DNA from: Pseudomonadota bacterium
GTDB lineage: Bacteria > Bdellovibrionota_C > UBA2361 > SZUA-149 > DAOLCO01
Assembly: GCA_027487795.1 (NCBI GenBank)
Contig: JAIYCX010000015.1
Coordinates: 62,001-126,000, forward strand
DNA length: 64,000 nt
Direction: 5' to 3'
In this document: in pieces, positions 63,981 through 64,000 of the stretch
How positions within the stretch are numbered: the first letter of the stretch is position 1
Layout: every line of letters begins with the position of its first letter
Notes under the pieces: generated by a model
Told to the model about the DNA's origin: nothing
Seen by the model: only the letters and a program-made list of their open reading frames with translations
The model's database searches: none
Position numbers and translations under genes: made by a program

Positions 63981-64000
63981 GCCCTTTATTAAAAATTATA

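Overview
The window is AT-rich chromosomal DNA of a flagellated, diderm (Gram-negative) bacterium. LPS export genes (lptD, lptF, lptG), an OM-type lipoprotein set, PiT, MurJ, one-piece tmRNA, EF-P and sigma-28-type flagellar control are all present. The set would fit a deltaproteobacterial or Bdellovibrionota-like lineage, but nothing here fixes the phylum. Most of the window is ordinary housekeeping DNA. The accessory interest is concentrated in 3.1-11.3 kb, with smaller islands at 40.3-45.6 kb, 52.5-54.7 kb, 59.2-60.9 kb and the right edge.

Region by region. 1-2.9 kb: a membrane glycosyltransferase-like gene cut by the window edge, behind a MoxR ATPase. 3.1-11.3 kb: a flagellin locus with a CsrA-like protein made of two fused CsrA domains, a PiT phosphate transporter, and two flagellin paralogues whose variable middle is replaced by seven FG-GAP/VCBS blades; an AAA_14/DUF4143 ATPase lies between them. 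Both flagellins have sigma-28-like promoters and long, GGA-rich leaders. 11.3-30.2 kb: mutM, a bacilliredoxin, a three-gene ABC exporter, efp, rpsU-lptF-lptG, TPR and other lipoproteins, murJ, a FlgM-like anti-sigma factor, pgk, a NIF3 protein and accD. 30.3-40.2 kb: lptD, then a nucleotide-sugar cluster for dTDP-rhamnose (rmlA, rmlB, rmlD, no rmlC) and GDP-rhamnose (manC, gmd, rmd). 40.3-41 kb: tRNA-Tyr, tRNA-Gly and tRNA-Thr, with broken tRNA copies. 41-52.5 kb: an Smr protein, a thiolase, a large orphan gene, rsfS, obgE, rpmA, rplU, TetR, IHF/HU and thiC. 52.5-63.4 kb: two orphan genes, a DevABC/MacAB-like exporter, DUF1579 and SIMPL proteins, a divergent G6PDH, a membrane-anchored MurF-like ligase and an alpha/beta hydrolase. 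The right end carries ssrA (tmRNA).

The standout is the flagellin system. Conserved filament-forming ends enclose a predicted seven-bladed, Ca-binding beta-propeller in both paralogues. The 3' end of the first gene is repeated twice more as roughly 90-bp units that keep the C-terminal peptide while changing mostly synonymous positions. The leaders hold a 26-bp inverted repeat crowded with GGA motifs ahead of the ribosome-binding site, and a tandem-domain CsrA is encoded about 2 kb upstream. In the second flagellin a GC-rich palindromic element sits exactly between the ancestral ribosome-binding site and the ATG and brings its own GGAGG. The same element family appears near 41.6 kb and directly against the tmRNA 3' end.

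A second pattern is that solitary orphan-like genes (697-residue protein, divergent G6PDH, less clearly the 281-residue membrane protein) sit between short perfect inverted repeats with adjacent hairpins, suggesting a gene-cassette mode of acquisition. This is inference.
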